In this document: one piece after another, positions 25,647 through 37,834 of the stretch
How positions within the stretch are numbered: the stretch's first letter is position 1
Layout: each line of letters starts with the position of its first letter
Origin: Hirundichthys speculiger
Lineage: Eukaryota; Chordata; Actinopteri; Beloniformes; Exocoetidae
Length of the DNA: 64,000 nt
Direction: 5' to 3'
Assembly (NCBI GenBank): GCA_018398805.1
Contig: JAGFBZ010001254.1
Location: forward strand, 620,001-684,000
Notes under the pieces: generated by a model
What the model saw: the letters and a program-made list of their open reading frames with translations, nothing else
Told to the model about the DNA's origin: nothing
The model's database searches: none
Made by a program: the position numbers and the translations under genes

Positions 25647-26859
25647 CAGAATCTTTTTTAAAAAAGAAAGAAATATACATTACACACCATCAAATATGCC
25701 CAGCCTGAGGTGAGAACTTCATTATCAACTGCTACACTGATACCATAACGCCTCAATGTAATAATTATAATGCTAAAAAAAAAACCAGTCATGTGCAGTA
25801 AAGTCACAAAAATTGTATTCAAGAATTGTTGAATTTTTTCAAAATGACCAACTAAGAATCCCACTCTGATGTTAAAGGTGAATGTGAAGCACCTGCCATG
25901 CATGTTGTGCTCAAATAAAAGACTACAAGGCCAGTTTGATACAAATTTGCAAGAGCAAATTTGAAATGTGAGATTATTAAACAAACAGACCTGCTGACCA
26001 GCCTTGTCATTGGGTAATTACATGCTCATGAAGGGCTCTAAAATTACATGGGCCAAACATACATGGTTTAAAACTGGAAAGAAAACATACCGCATGTGAT
26101 ACCAGACTAATAGTATCGCAATTACATTATATTTTAATCTCAAACCTGCAAGAATGTTGTCTGCTCCTAATGTTGTGTATGAATTTGAACATCGGAAAAA
26201 AAAAAAAAAAAAAATGGCAACACTTCTGAACTGACTATCACAAAGACCAAGATTTTCCCATTCTCTCCCCCCCCTAATTAAATAAAGACATGCTGAACAT
26301 CAAAACAAGAATACCACATACCAAGGGCTTGGAGCCAGAAAGGCCTGCATAAACCAATGCAATGTTCTTACTAAAAATCCTGTCCCAGTTTGAGAGGTTT
26401 ATATTTGACTTTCCAAGACCTTGATATATGCTCATTTAATTTATTGCACCACGAGATAATATTGCATAGGATGTAAGCTGTTACCAGCTCCTCATTGCCC
26501 AGCCATAACACTGTGAGTGTAAAAAAAAAAAAACTCCACAAAGCTTTGATGCAAATATGAGTAGAACTGAGCAATTTGTTTCAGTTGAATAGTTAGAAAT
26601 CCATGAATGCAACTGTAAAATGATGCATTTTGTTACATTTGAGACATATATGCCAGCAGGCATTTGTATTTTCACAAGCTTTGATGAGCCGGTGGGTTTA
26701 TTACAAATCCACTGTGATATAGAGAGTAAAAAAAAAGGAAGAAGAAAAGAAAAAAATAGGAAAAGAGAAAGGTTTGCTCCATATAAGCAGTTGTGCTCAT
26801 TGCTCCCAGAAGATGCATCTTCCAAGACTTGGAAAGTCGATGACCTTGTCAGAGTCTAT

Positions 26860-29800
26860 CTAGCACTCCTGATTGTCGCTGCAAGTGGACGTTCTTCCAG
26901 CCTTGGACAGGAAGAGCTTTCCGCTGGGACAGACACAGACCTCGTACAGACCCTGAGGATTTCCAGAAACCCCTTCCGTGCTCAGGGGAAGGTTCGGCAT
27001 GCGGACCGTTTCAGCATCCAGTACCAGCTGCACACCAGACAAATTTTAAATAAAGAAACAGAACGAGGCAGGAATGAATGAAAATCCACTGAATATTCAA
27101 ATAACCTTGCTACTATCAAGGGTGTGTTCGGCTCAGATTAATAAACAGTTGGCATTCCACTTGCAAGAAAGGAAAAATATTATACCCTGAAACCATGTAT
27201 GTCCTCATTTAATTTCACTGATCTGCTGTGAATGTGTTCAAAAAGGTCAGAGAAGTGCCTGTAATACAAATACGTAGTTTAACCAGTCAGCTGCACCAGA
27301 GCCCTGATTCAGCCAGAATCAATTACTAATGCTCTCTCGTGGAAGTAAAACCACTTCACCACAACAAAGACCAAACTATTTTGTTTTGAAGGCAATGAAC
27401 TCACTGCAGTTTACAGTTGAAGATCTAACTTCTCTTTTTGCAGCTAAAGTTCAGAATTACAGAATAAAGCTGTTGGAAGACCATAGTGTAGAAAGCTATT
27501 CAGTGATAGTGATTCCATGAAGTCTGACGTGAATCTCTCAGGTATTTTGCACAAAAATGCTAAAAGCTGAGCTACAGTCAGACTGCAGCAGCTCCCAGGT
27601 GTGACCAGCTGAGATCACAGAAGCGTAAAGCAGCATGTTTTCTGGTAAAAGCCCACTGTATAAATTCCCTCGGTGATCTAAAGAAAGAGCAGACCTGAAG
27701 ATGGTGGAGCAGACAGCAGGATGTGTTTTTTTTTCTCTCTCTCTCTCTTACCAGTCCTACACTTGACTGCAGGATAACATCCATTTTGGAAGCAGCTTCA
27801 ATGTGTCCAGCCTGAGCTTTGATATGAACTCCTCTTGGTGCATCCATACTCAGAGAGCGGGTCGGGCACTCCAACCTGCACAAACACACCACAGTTTTGG
27901 TAAAGTTTCAGTGTGCTCTTTTAGACAGCACTCTGATCTTTAAAATGTAATGAATCTCAAAAGACAGATACTCTGGTTAAATTGTGCTTAAAAGTCTAAA
28001 CAGTTTGCGTCATTAAGAGAAGTGTTCTGGATTTCTTGCTCATTTCCTCCTGACAGTTGCTTTCATTTGACTTGTTATCCAGTAATGAATTTGATAGTTC
28101 AAGTGCTCACTTCAGGTCTTTGTAAGGTTCTGATTTCAGCAGAGGGACCTCCACCGAATGCTGGAACAGAGCTCCCTCAGGACCTGACAGACAGACACAT
28201 GCATCAAATACATGAGGACATATTGAGGTATGTTGTGTCAAGGTTTGATAGGTTTGATGTTTAGGAAAAAAAAACCATTGGAATCACTCAGATACAAATG
28301 TGCACTTGAAGGAGGCGGGAAACTGTCACTGTGTACTGTTAAAGCAACTTTTGTCACTCACTGAGATGCTGCGGTTCGAGCAAGAAGCCACTGCTCAAGG
28401 ACTAATTTGTATCTGGCCACACAGGCAAAGTTAGCTACTGGGACATTGTCCTCAACACAAATCAAAGCTGGACTGGAAAATCACCGGTCCAAATCTGATA
28501 TAGGATTCACAGCTGCTTTGGGTCTGCTTTGCTCTATTTTCTATTTCATGCTGTGCCAAGTGTTTTCAGTGGGTGAAGAGATCTGGACTTTTAGCATCGT
28601 CTCTCTGAAAGATGTCTTTGTCAGAGAAGACCTTTGTCAGGTCTTCTCTGACAAAGACATTGTCTGGATGGGAGCATGTGTTACTCTAAAACCTCTATAT
28701 ATCGTTCAACACCCGACCAGAGCTAATGCTAACAGAGAACTCAGTATATTTCAGCAATATTTAACCATGGCGTTATAATAGTATAATATTAACACTGATG
28801 ATACACATCGGAAAAATAGCAAATTAACACAGTCCTTAACGCAGGAGCAGCAAGTTTGTCCGACCTAGCAACAGTAACTAGGAAGGGGGCGGTGCTTGCC
28901 GAAAGGTCAATTGAGAAGGCACTTATGGCTATATTTTAAAACTGGTCATTATGGTGGTACTCAGAGAGCTGAACAGTTTCTCAGGTGGTACACAGTATTA
29001 AAAGTTTGAGAATCACTGTGCTAGAGTTTTATCCTGTAATTTTGAACGGCACAGTCAACTGTGTTCTCAGACAAGTGTTCCTGAGTCCATGCAGTGATTG
29101 ACAGAATACTGCATGAGGGCCTGAAGCTCACAGTCACCCCATACTAATTTCTGGACCCTATCCCCTGTTATGTATAGATGTTAAGTGTAGATGATATTCT
29201 AAGTATTTGCAGTTTCAACAGAGGAACATTATTTCACAATTTGTTGTGAACCTCTGACCGTCATTAATTTGAGACTCTCATAGATGCTCTTTTGTCCACA
29301 ATCATGTCTGTCACTAAGTAATCATTGACTCAGGTAGATGTTCTTCTAGGTGTTCGTTTTTAGTGCCACATAGTTTTCCATACTTCTTTTTTTTTTTCAG
29401 ATGTGGTGCTACACATATTTCATAAAATGTTAAAAATGCCTCACTTTGATATTTTTTTTATGTTCTATTACTGGTTTGCAAATCATTGCCTTCTGTTTAT
29501 ACTTACATTTTACGCAGCAAACAGAGCTGCATGTACGTCTGCATACTTGAGAGACATCTATATTCTAAACCACTCAAACTTTTAATACTGTGTACCACCT
29601 GAGAAACTACTCGGCTCTCTGAGTACCACCATGATGACCAACTTTATAATATAGCCATATAGACCTTCTATAATTAGCTTTAAACACAGGAGAGATGTTT
29701 ATTCCTTATTGTGGTTATTTTTTGTTACCTGAATTTCGTTTGAAACGTTGTATTTATAATGCATTGTATGTTTCCGATTTTTTTTTAAAAAGAAAAAAGT

Positions 29801-32800
29801 GAAGAATGTGGAAAAAATGTGGAAAGTCATGACGTTTCCCCACGTACCACCAGAGAGAGCTCACGTACCACTGGTGGTACACGTACCACAGTTTGCAGCA
29901 CAACTGTATGACAAAATTTACATGAAAACAACTGCATTACTCTTTGTCCTTTTTATCTTTTTCCATAGCCTACTGCAGAATATATCCAGGTAGACAGACC
30001 TGCAGCATCCGCTGGGTACCTGTGACTCGTAGTTTGTCTGGTCCGATCACGACCTGGCTGCCATTTGCGCTGAACAGCATCTTGTCATTGTGGGAGTTAA
30101 TGAGCAGATTTTGAGTGTGTCCCTGAGCCTCTTTTGGACCTGCAACAACAACAATACTTAAAAGGTCTTTTCAAGTCTATTTAATCTGGGTTTTTGAGAC
30201 ACATTCATGCTTCGCAGTGGTATCCAGGTATAAAAGGTTAACTTCCACCTGCTGTTTTTTTTCTCCCTACGTGGGAGTTTTTTACCTGCCATTATCATTG
30301 ATTGGATTTAATTATATAATCTTAGTTGATGATATTTGCTCGGGGGTCATGCTCTGGGTCTCTGTAAAGCGCCTAGAGACAATTGTCATTGTAACAGACG
30401 CTATATAAATAAAATTGAATTGAATTGAATTGAATTGAGAAATCGTGTAAAATTGTGTAAATCCAGAATTGAAATAAGTTTGCTCAAGTCAGGTCATTTA
30501 CTTTGCCCTTCAGTACAACTGCATTTAAAGCACTTTGAGGGGAAAATCCACAGATCTGGAGAAGATAGATCCCTCAGAGTAACATTTTAACCCACATCTG
30601 TGCTTACATCTGTGAATCGACACACGGACGGTCTTTCCCTAACAAGTATTTCAGTTTTATGTTCAGAGGGCCGAGAGCATGTTGGCAATACTTTTTATGG
30701 CTTAAAGATCAAGGACACATAATGGCATCATGAAACACAGTAATTATGTGAGTCATTTGCTGGTCTTTTAATTATGACAAAATACCTCGACGTGGCGACT
30801 GGTGAGCTTTAAAAGATGCACCAATATGACCCTTCAGAGCCCTGAGGCTTTCTGTGTAAGACAGAATGATCCAGAAGCAACGGTAGAGATGGAAACGATA
30901 GGTGTAATGGCTTTTTAAATGGAAATTTAAGAGATTATAAATTGAAAGATGGCCTCTTGTCACTGTTAATGTTGGATGAGAAATCCCTGCAGGACAACTA
31001 CATGAATGTCTTTACAGTTGTCCTCATACATCAGATAGATATGAGGCGTGACCGCTGCATGTGTCTCTGTGAACATTTGTTCTCTCACCCACAGATATCC
31101 TTCCTGTGACATCACCATTCTCGTTGCGCGCATTAAGGGACACATTTTCAGGTGAGTGCACCACAAGTGAAGAGTCCTGGAGGGTAAAAAAAAACAAACA
31201 ACAACATTCATGCCATATTAGCATCCATCCAAATCCTGATTAAGGCACACTTCAGCAGAAAAAAAAATGACTAAAAAGAAAATTATTTTAAGCATACAAA
31301 TCTGTATTTTAGACAAACAAACAACTATCGAAGGATATTTTCAACCATGGTGGGCTTCTGTGGGCAGTACCACCATGAGGCCAATATCTGTGGTGTTGAC
31401 TGAAGTATCATATCAGATTAGTTCATGACCAAAGCCTGTAAAATGAAATGATGCTGATGGACTACATCATCCTTGTTTGTTCCCAACTCAGTAGTGAGTT
31501 TAGTTGCAGTTCCTTGACTGACCACTGGGTGTTCGCTTTAATGACCCTTATATTAAATGTCCCAATTTGCAGCAGATATAAACATATTTATAATCTAGTT
31601 TAGAAACCATAGATAGATTTTGCATCTGTGCATGGCCAAATCTCTTTCTACCACATCAGGTAAAATTATATCAAGTAAAATAATTTATGCACAATTAGAT
31701 ACATGGTGTTTCAATTGACAGTGGGCACAGCTGTCATCACCTAAGCTACTTAGCAGTTAGCACTGTCTTGACTTCTGAGCTGTTCAAAAAGACCTAAGAG
31801 AGGATAATCATTTTTATTTCAAATATAATATAGCTTGTTGTGCTGTCAAAATAGATGACTTGCAGTGACTGAACTGAGATCAATGTGTTCCAGCTAGCTT
31901 CCTGCTCCTTTCACCCATTTGTGACATGGAGTTTTGCATTATGAGGGAAAGAAAAGGCTTCAAAGGCACTCAGAAAACTGAAGGGTGATGTCACAGGGTT
32001 TTTTTTAAACCAGTTCTTCTTCTTATAGAGGCTATGGCTGATGCTAGCATGGCTGCAAGCACTATGCTAACACTAACCCTAGCTCGAAGCTGCAAGCTTG
32101 TCCTTGAACTCAGTTCTGATAGTTACCGCTATTGAAAGCTTATATTAATGTGTGGTTTCTGCCTTAATTTGGATCAATATAAAACAAATAAGAACACATT
32201 TGAGTGAGCACAGAGGCATTGTGGCTGGTAAAAACAATTGATTTGCCTTGTACCTCATCAAGAACTTCCCTCAGACTGACATTAAATGTACAACGGCACA
32301 CTTGGATTATGTTACAGTCCCTAAATGATCATTGATTGACAGTTACAACATGAAACACTAAAATGAATAAAGCATCAGTAAATTTACCAGTAATTTAACA
32401 GTACAACACCGACTGCAGAGAAACTGAAAACAGTTTCTTATTGTAAATGCTTCATACACTCTAAGTCTAAATAAATATTTACACAAGATAGAAAAACAGC
32501 AAGTTGATAGGTTTGTATCTGCAGACAGAAAACACATGCTTCATAATATGTCAAATTAAGGAAACCAAGAAATAAATCACTCCTGTTCCTGTGCAGCTGT
32601 GAAGAACAGACATCCAGAAAGATGATCCAAGTACTTATCTCTCCGAGTAGAAGGAGACAGGATAAATCACTGAATATTAAATCTCATTAGAAATCCATAC
32701 AATACATTAGAGAATGTGTCCAGACCTAAATGAGGAAGACATTACTTCTTTAATGAGGGCCATGAATTCAGAAAAAAAAAAAAGCTTGAAAAAATCTGCT

Positions 32801-35800
32801 GCTGTGTGCAAGAAAAGATGTAACATGTAAACAACTACAGAAAAGTGTTCCCATCTGCTGATCGCAGGCAGGCCATAAACCCTCTCCCCACCACAAATAT
32901 TCCTGAGGTTCATGGAGAGCTGAGAGCTACACCACGTGCACTGTGTGGGACTGCCAAATCCAGTTTGTTCTGACACATCCCTCAAAAAAAAGCACAGTCA
33001 GAAATATGCAGTGCATCAAGTATAGTTACAGAAAAACTGCTAGACTGTCAGCAAGGACTTAGATTTAGATAGTAACAGTCTGCAGTCTGTGAGCAGCCAA
33101 CACACTCTTAACTTTAAGATTTGATGCAAGGCTGGATGGAATAATGACCAGGCTATACAGCTCCTCTGAGCACACAGTAATTTCACGTTTAACTGGAAAG
33201 CAGAAGGCAGAAAAGTCAAGAAAAAAGAATGAGAAAAGGAAGGGAAGAGAAGGAAGACAAAATGAGTGTTCTTCATGATCTTACCTCTCTAGAGTGGATA
33301 CTTTCAGCGTAGACGGGAAAAAGAAACTCAGACTCGCCCTCCTCCAGCTTGACCCCCTCAGAGTGTACTTGTAAGAGTCCCATTCCTTCCTATAACCAAA
33401 TCATGACAAAGGTTTATGTATTTAAACTAATATAAAGTATAAACCATTTACTTGGAAATTCATGAAGAGCTTTGTATGCAAAAGTCTTTTTGAAAAAACT
33501 ATATCCTGTAATAAATCAGCTGCATTAAGGTTCAGAGTTGGCTCCTCTATGGATAGTGTGTGTATATGTGTGTGTATTTGTTGCATTTGTCTCAACATAA
33601 ATCAACAGTTGCCATCTGGGCTTGAGACAGAAAGCTGACAAGACTCCCTGAATTAACAGACTCACAGCTCTGTTTAGACAGCCAAATGATGGACTATCCT
33701 ATGGCCAAAAGTTTTTCTCAAATCTGTTATCCCCCTTTATAAAATTAAACAAAACTATGAATTTTTCCATGGAAATGATCAGAAACAAAAGCGGTTATGG
33801 TTTATTCAGTTTCAAAAGAGCAAAGACCAATCTCCATTTAACTAAATTATAATATTTTACTGATGTGTTCAATTGAAACAACAACAAAAAAAGGCCAAGA
33901 CCAAATCAACAACTGATAATCAATAGTGGCCTTCGTGAGTCACATCAGAAAAACATATCTCATCGTGCTTCTTAACCAAGATGACCCATGTCTCTTGAGG
34001 CATCTTAGCCCATTCTTCCACGGCAAATTGTTCCAGCTCATCCAAACTGGGTTATTTCTTAGCATGGACATTAACCTTAAGCTTCCCCATTGTGTCTTTT
34101 AAGAGGTTTTGGACAAATTTAGATGAATGTTTTGGGTAATTGTCATGTTTTAACCAAGTGGCAACTAAAACCTTACCTGGAAGCAGAATTATTTATATTA
34201 ATCCTCAGAACATCATCATATTCTATCTGATTTTTTACTAATCTATCACTGTGGGAACTGTGTTTGTTGGGTTGAACGCCTCTCAAAACAAATGCAGCGT
34301 CCTTGTGCCCAAACAGCTCATAGTTGGCGCCATCAGATCGAAGACAAACTTACAAACTTCCCTCATAATTCAGATGTTTACTACCAACCTCAGTCTGGCT
34401 TTCACAATGGAGTTCTTCTCAGACAATCAGCTTTGAAGGTCACTGCGATGAAGAGCCATCACAACCAGGGGCGGCGCTAGGGGGTAGCTTGCAGTTGCTA
34501 TAGCAACCCCAAAATATGGCCTAGCAACCTCAAAGCAACCCCAAGAATGGAGACTATTAAAAATGAAAACAATCTTAACTGTGTTAAATAAAATAAAAAT
34601 TGTGACAATTTAATTAAAAATTAATTTAATTTGTTTTTGTTTTAAATTAAAATAAAAGGAAGACGATTAAAAACGATGAGAGAGAGACTCGTCTCGCGAG
34701 AGCTGGCCTGCAGGGGTCACGCGAAGTCAGCTTGTGAAAAAAACCGGGCCGTTATAAAAATTACATCAAAATGGAGGCTATCTGTTGAAGCGTAAGTCTG
34801 CTAGATCTCTTCTGATGTGTACTTATGTGAATATTAACTGGTTAAAATGTGATGAACAGGTTATTGTCAAATGATTTGTAGTCTGGGCTGTTAATGTGCA
34901 TTTCTCACTGCTGTAAAAAGCGGCATGACTATATGGTAAAATTATAATAACGAACTTCAAATTGGGTTTTTTTTTCATCTGTTTCATGGCATGCGCGCTA
35001 GTCACAGATAGCGCTGATTAGAATGAGTAGGCCGGTAATGACATACATATCTATATTTATGCTATTTAATTGGTATTGCAATTAAATTGTCCAGCAACTC
35101 CATACAATTGTTTAGCAACCCTTAAGCAACTGCAATGAAAATGTTCTGGCGCCACCACTGATCACAACAGTCTTCAACATCAACTCCATAAGAAGCCTGA
35201 TGACCATCTTTCTATCCAAAGTTTTGGAAAGCTTGCACTTTTGACAAGATCCTGGTTTGTTTTTTCAAATAATTTGTCTTCTTGTACTTTGCAATGAAGC
35301 AACATACAGCTGTTTAAACACAGCAGTAAAGACAGCAGTATAGCCTTCCTCCTTCAGAGCATCAATATGTTCTGTCTGAGTTCCAGGCTGATTTCATCAA
35401 TTCTTGGCGTGCTGATATGACTTCTCAACAAGAATTTAAGATTTTTTCTTTTCTTAAAGTGGCATGATGCCTGCTCATGAAGTCCTCTAAGTGAGGTTCA
35501 AATGCTAAATTAGTTGGTATGTTTTCAGAGCAAAAATCACTTAGGGGGGTAATAATTTTGACAATGCAACTTTTCATTATATTCTTATTAAGAAAACTAA
35601 TATATTTATTTTACCTCCAACAATGAATCAAATAGGGGCTTTGACTGAATTAATATTTCACGATGTAAAGTTTTATAACTAACGCAACCATCGGTCAATA
35701 TTTTGGATAAATGTTCCACAGTTCCTGGGGAGAGAATAATTTTCACCTTAAATGTCAATAAACAAGTAACACCTGGTTAGTGCATCATTAAGACAATAGT

Positions 35801-36092
35801 GGCCATTGAGCATTCATTCTAAAGATACAATAAAAAACCTTGGAGCAAAGACATGAATCCCATCTGAAAACAATTTGTGGACGTAAACCATGCGCACCGT
35901 GTTGAACCACATCACTCGGAGGATCCAGATGGTGAGGGCGAAGTTGACCACCAGGATGACGATGAGCAGCAACACAAAAAGGTAGAGGCAGCGCTTCCTC
36001 CAGCCGTAGATCCCGATCTTGTAGACATGGTCGGGCACCGGACTGGGCGAGCAGCTGCCCTGCGTGGTGGTGACGTACTGCTCCCGTACCAT
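26860..36092 (-). CDS. sgcg: Gamma-sarcoglycan, complete coding sequence
   Basis: Gamma-sarcoglycan is a type II membrane glycoprotein of the sarcoglycan subcomplex of the dystrophin complex in striated muscle. Coding exons in transcript order: 36092-35898, 33389-33285, 31176-31089, 30139-30020, 28183-28111, 27875-27752 and 27027-26860. They total 873 nt, i.e. 290 aa (human 291), with all phases consistent. The first exon encodes [12 protein letters not shown], the conserved [16 protein letters not shown] membrane-proximal segment and one transmembrane helix (about residues 36-59). Exon 6 carries the sarcoglycan motif [15 protein letters not shown]. The last exon encodes a cysteine cluster (CVC plus two later Cys, ending NQEC). 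The start follows directly after an acceptor-like CAG, fitting a non-coding exon 1 further upstream. SACS-SGCG adjacency, as in human 13q12, supports gamma over delta. Introns are filled with DNA transposon remnants. Confidence 0.95.
28612..28660. repeat. Perfect 22-bp inverted repeat with 5-nt loop
   Basis: Arms 28612-28633 and 28639-28660 are exact reverse complements around the loop TTGTC. It lies in the sgcg intron between the exons at 28183 and 30020. It could be a cruciform-forming transposon palindrome or a hairpin RNA; the short loop and long perfect stem fit a palindromic DNA element better than a classic microRNA precursor. Confidence 0.85.
28924..29018 (-). mobile_element. hAT-like terminal segment, first of an inverted pair
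   Basis: Read on the minus strand it starts CAGTGATTCTCAAACTTTTA, a hAT-type end, then a GTACCACC-rich sequence. A very similar copy lies in opposite orientation at 29568-29665. Located in the sgcg intron 28184-30019. Confidence 0.6.
29568..29900 (+). mobile_element. hAT-like segment, second of an inverted pair
   Basis: From 29574, 'cactcaaacttttaatactg' and then 'taccacctgagaaact' repeat the 28924-29018 segment in reverse orientation. Near 29840-29893 several palindromic GTACCAC/GTGGTAC motifs occur. The two copies lie about 550 bp apart and could form a fold-back. No coding frame. Confidence 0.6.
30210..30436 (+). mobile_element. Retroposon 3' end with (TTGAA)n tail
   Basis: The segment ends 'gtaaagcgcctagagac', 'cgctatataaataaaattg' and a tandem TTGAA tail at 30411-30436, typical of a common fish non-LTR/SINE family. 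It lies in the sgcg intron between exons at 30139 and 31089. Confidence 0.65.
31177..33284. other. sgcg intron, nothing recognised
   Basis: AT-rich intronic sequence between the sgcg exons at 31176 and 33285. No exon, RNA gene or clearly delimited repeat was seen; short open frames here lack family resemblance. Confidence 0.4.
33880..35765 (-). mobile_element. Degenerate Tc1/mariner-like element split by a hAT insertion
   Basis: The two flanks (about 33880-34465 and 35161-35765) read as eroded Tc1-type transposon DNA, for example 'ttcttccacggcaaattgttcc' type text and 'caaaacaaatgcagcgtcct'. They are separated by the 695-bp hAT element at 34466-35160. Outer ends are approximate because terminal repeats are not clean. 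Located in sgcg intron 33390-35897. Confidence 0.5.
34466..35160. mobile_element. hAT non-autonomous transposon with perfect 8-bp target duplication
   Basis: Left end CAGGGGCGGCGCTAG and right end (reverse complement) CAGTGGTGGCGCCAG form 15-bp imperfect inverted repeats. The identical 8-mer ATCACAAC flanks both sides (34458-34465 and 35161-35168). At 695 bp it has no transposase frame. Subterminal GCAACC/GGTTGC repeats occur at both ends. It interrupts older transposon DNA in an sgcg intron. Confidence 0.9.
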
Positions 36093-37269
36093 CTGTTGGC
36101 TGAGCACAACACATATTGACAGGTACTGGGAGAGTAGAAACAGATGCTTTTCCTGAGACTGGACACAAAGTCAGTAGAGAGGAGTGCATGGAAATCATCT
36201 TTATGTACCAGCGTATGATCTGTAGCAGCTGGGTGAGAAACCTGAGCAGCAGAAACATGCTATGAACATGGCACTGCGTTTGAACCGCTCTAGTAGAAAC
36301 ATCAGGAAACTGTTTATGTTTATAGCCAGTAGAAAGCTCAGAGCATAGCTTGGTGTAATTTTATCTCCATATTAGATCTTTACAACCTCTTGAGAGATAT
36401 TCCAGCCTCTTAAACTGGGTGATAACCCAACATGTGATCCACCGCATCCTGCAAATATTTGCTTAAAGTGTTGCAAATTAAAATAGTTTAGTGGAAAGGT
36501 GAGCTTAAGGTGTCTGCAACATCGTGTTTGTAATTCAAGCTTTTCTTCTTTAACTTAACATCACCGTGACACACTTGCATAATTGCTACCCTGCACTTGT
36601 CACACAGCCACTTTCACACAGAGATCACAGGATAAAGGCACACTGGAGATCCCCTCTTCATTCTGCCTCAACCTTCCAGTTGTGCTTTCACAGTGATCCC
36701 ACAAAGACATGATATGCCGCCAACGCATGAGCTTTCACAAAGCATTACAGTGTTCTGCAAACTTAAGACAGTCCCTTTCCTCAACTTTGTGGTTGACTTT
36801 CGACCTGGTTGTTCCCATGCGACACACATGCTGGCACAAGTGTCTCTGTCACTACTGGCAAATGTAATGGTACCACAGCTGCAGTGTGGCGTCAGCTTGT
36901 GGATGGTCCTCCATGTTGCTAAGAGGGGTTCACAGAGTAGCCAGTTCCCCAAGTCGAGGGACAGAGCTCAGGATTCAGCGAGCCCAGCCTGTCTCTGCCT
37001 CTCAGTGTCTTAAGCTTGATTCTCATTTGGCTGAACGTTCTGACAGCGGGCCCAAATGCCACTACCAGTCAGTCTTAATGTCCCCGTGATGGACTGATTT
37101 CATCCTCTGCTCAGAGTTTGCAATCATTCTCACCCCCTTCCCCTTAGACAACATTTATTTCACCCTTTGTTACGCCTCTGTTAGTACTTCCCAAGGCAGA
37201 ACAGAGGCAGAACAAAGGCGTACCTGCGGCGGAGCGAAATATCATTTTGCGCTCCCTTTCCCTTTCCCT
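36093..37269. other. sgcg upstream intron, nothing firmly recognised
   Basis: Non-coding DNA upstream of the sgcg start codon exon and presumably inside its 5' UTR intron. Short open frames on both strands are not family-like. Confidence 0.35.
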
Positions 37270-37834
37270 TTGTGATCCCTTGCCAATTCGCGGTTTAAGT
37301 TCCGCAGTTTTAGTTATTCACGGATTTTTCAGCAATATATAATATAATTTTAAAAATTGCGGAAACATCACAGGATGTTGTGTGCGTTCTCTCACAGTGA
37401 AGAAATGTTGTGAGCCAGCCTGGCCCCTTTAAGAAGGTGGCCTTATGGGTAATGATGTGGCCTTATGGGTTATAGAGTGTGTGTGTCGTGGGACGGCAGA
37501 AGAAAACGAGGTTAGATGAAAAGTGGAGTGAGCATAAACAGCGGTCCAGCGTGTCTAGATTTACATTCTCTGTTAACCCACAGGAGCCAACAATACAACC
37601 TGTGTGATGTTAAATTTCCTGCAGCGCCAGAATAAAGTGCCCGTTCCATGCAGAGAAAACCGGACTGTTTCTTTTCTTGTTGTTAGCGTGTTAGCCGCTA
37701 ATTACGAGCCAAAAATAGCACAATACCAGCAGTTTTTTTACTACGGTTCAGAGACCAGAGGCTGTCAAGGTAACAGAAAGACCAGAGTTGAGCCTTTGTC
37801 TTGTTTCGTTGCAGTGTCTCGCTACTCCAGTTAC
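37270..37834 (+). mobile_element. Tigger/pogo-like MITE, 3'-truncated copy
   Basis: Begins GTGATCCCTTGCCAATTCGC and shares most of its sequence with the complete copy at 57215-57727 in opposite orientation (for example 'cagcctggcccctttaagaa', 'ccttatgggtaatg', 'gtaacagaaagacca'). It carries about 200 bp in the middle (about 37518-37730) that the other copy lacks, and it lacks the other copy's last 150 bp or so. Confidence 0.75.

Noticed and set aside
26481..26825. Open frame of 114 codons on the minus strand
   Set aside because: It lies in the presumed sgcg 3' UTR and shows low-complexity hydrophobic sequence without a known family.
35788..36258. Open frame of 156 codons in another minus frame over the first sgcg coding exon
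   Set aside because: It overlaps the well-conserved gamma-sarcoglycan exon in a different frame and is not conserved.
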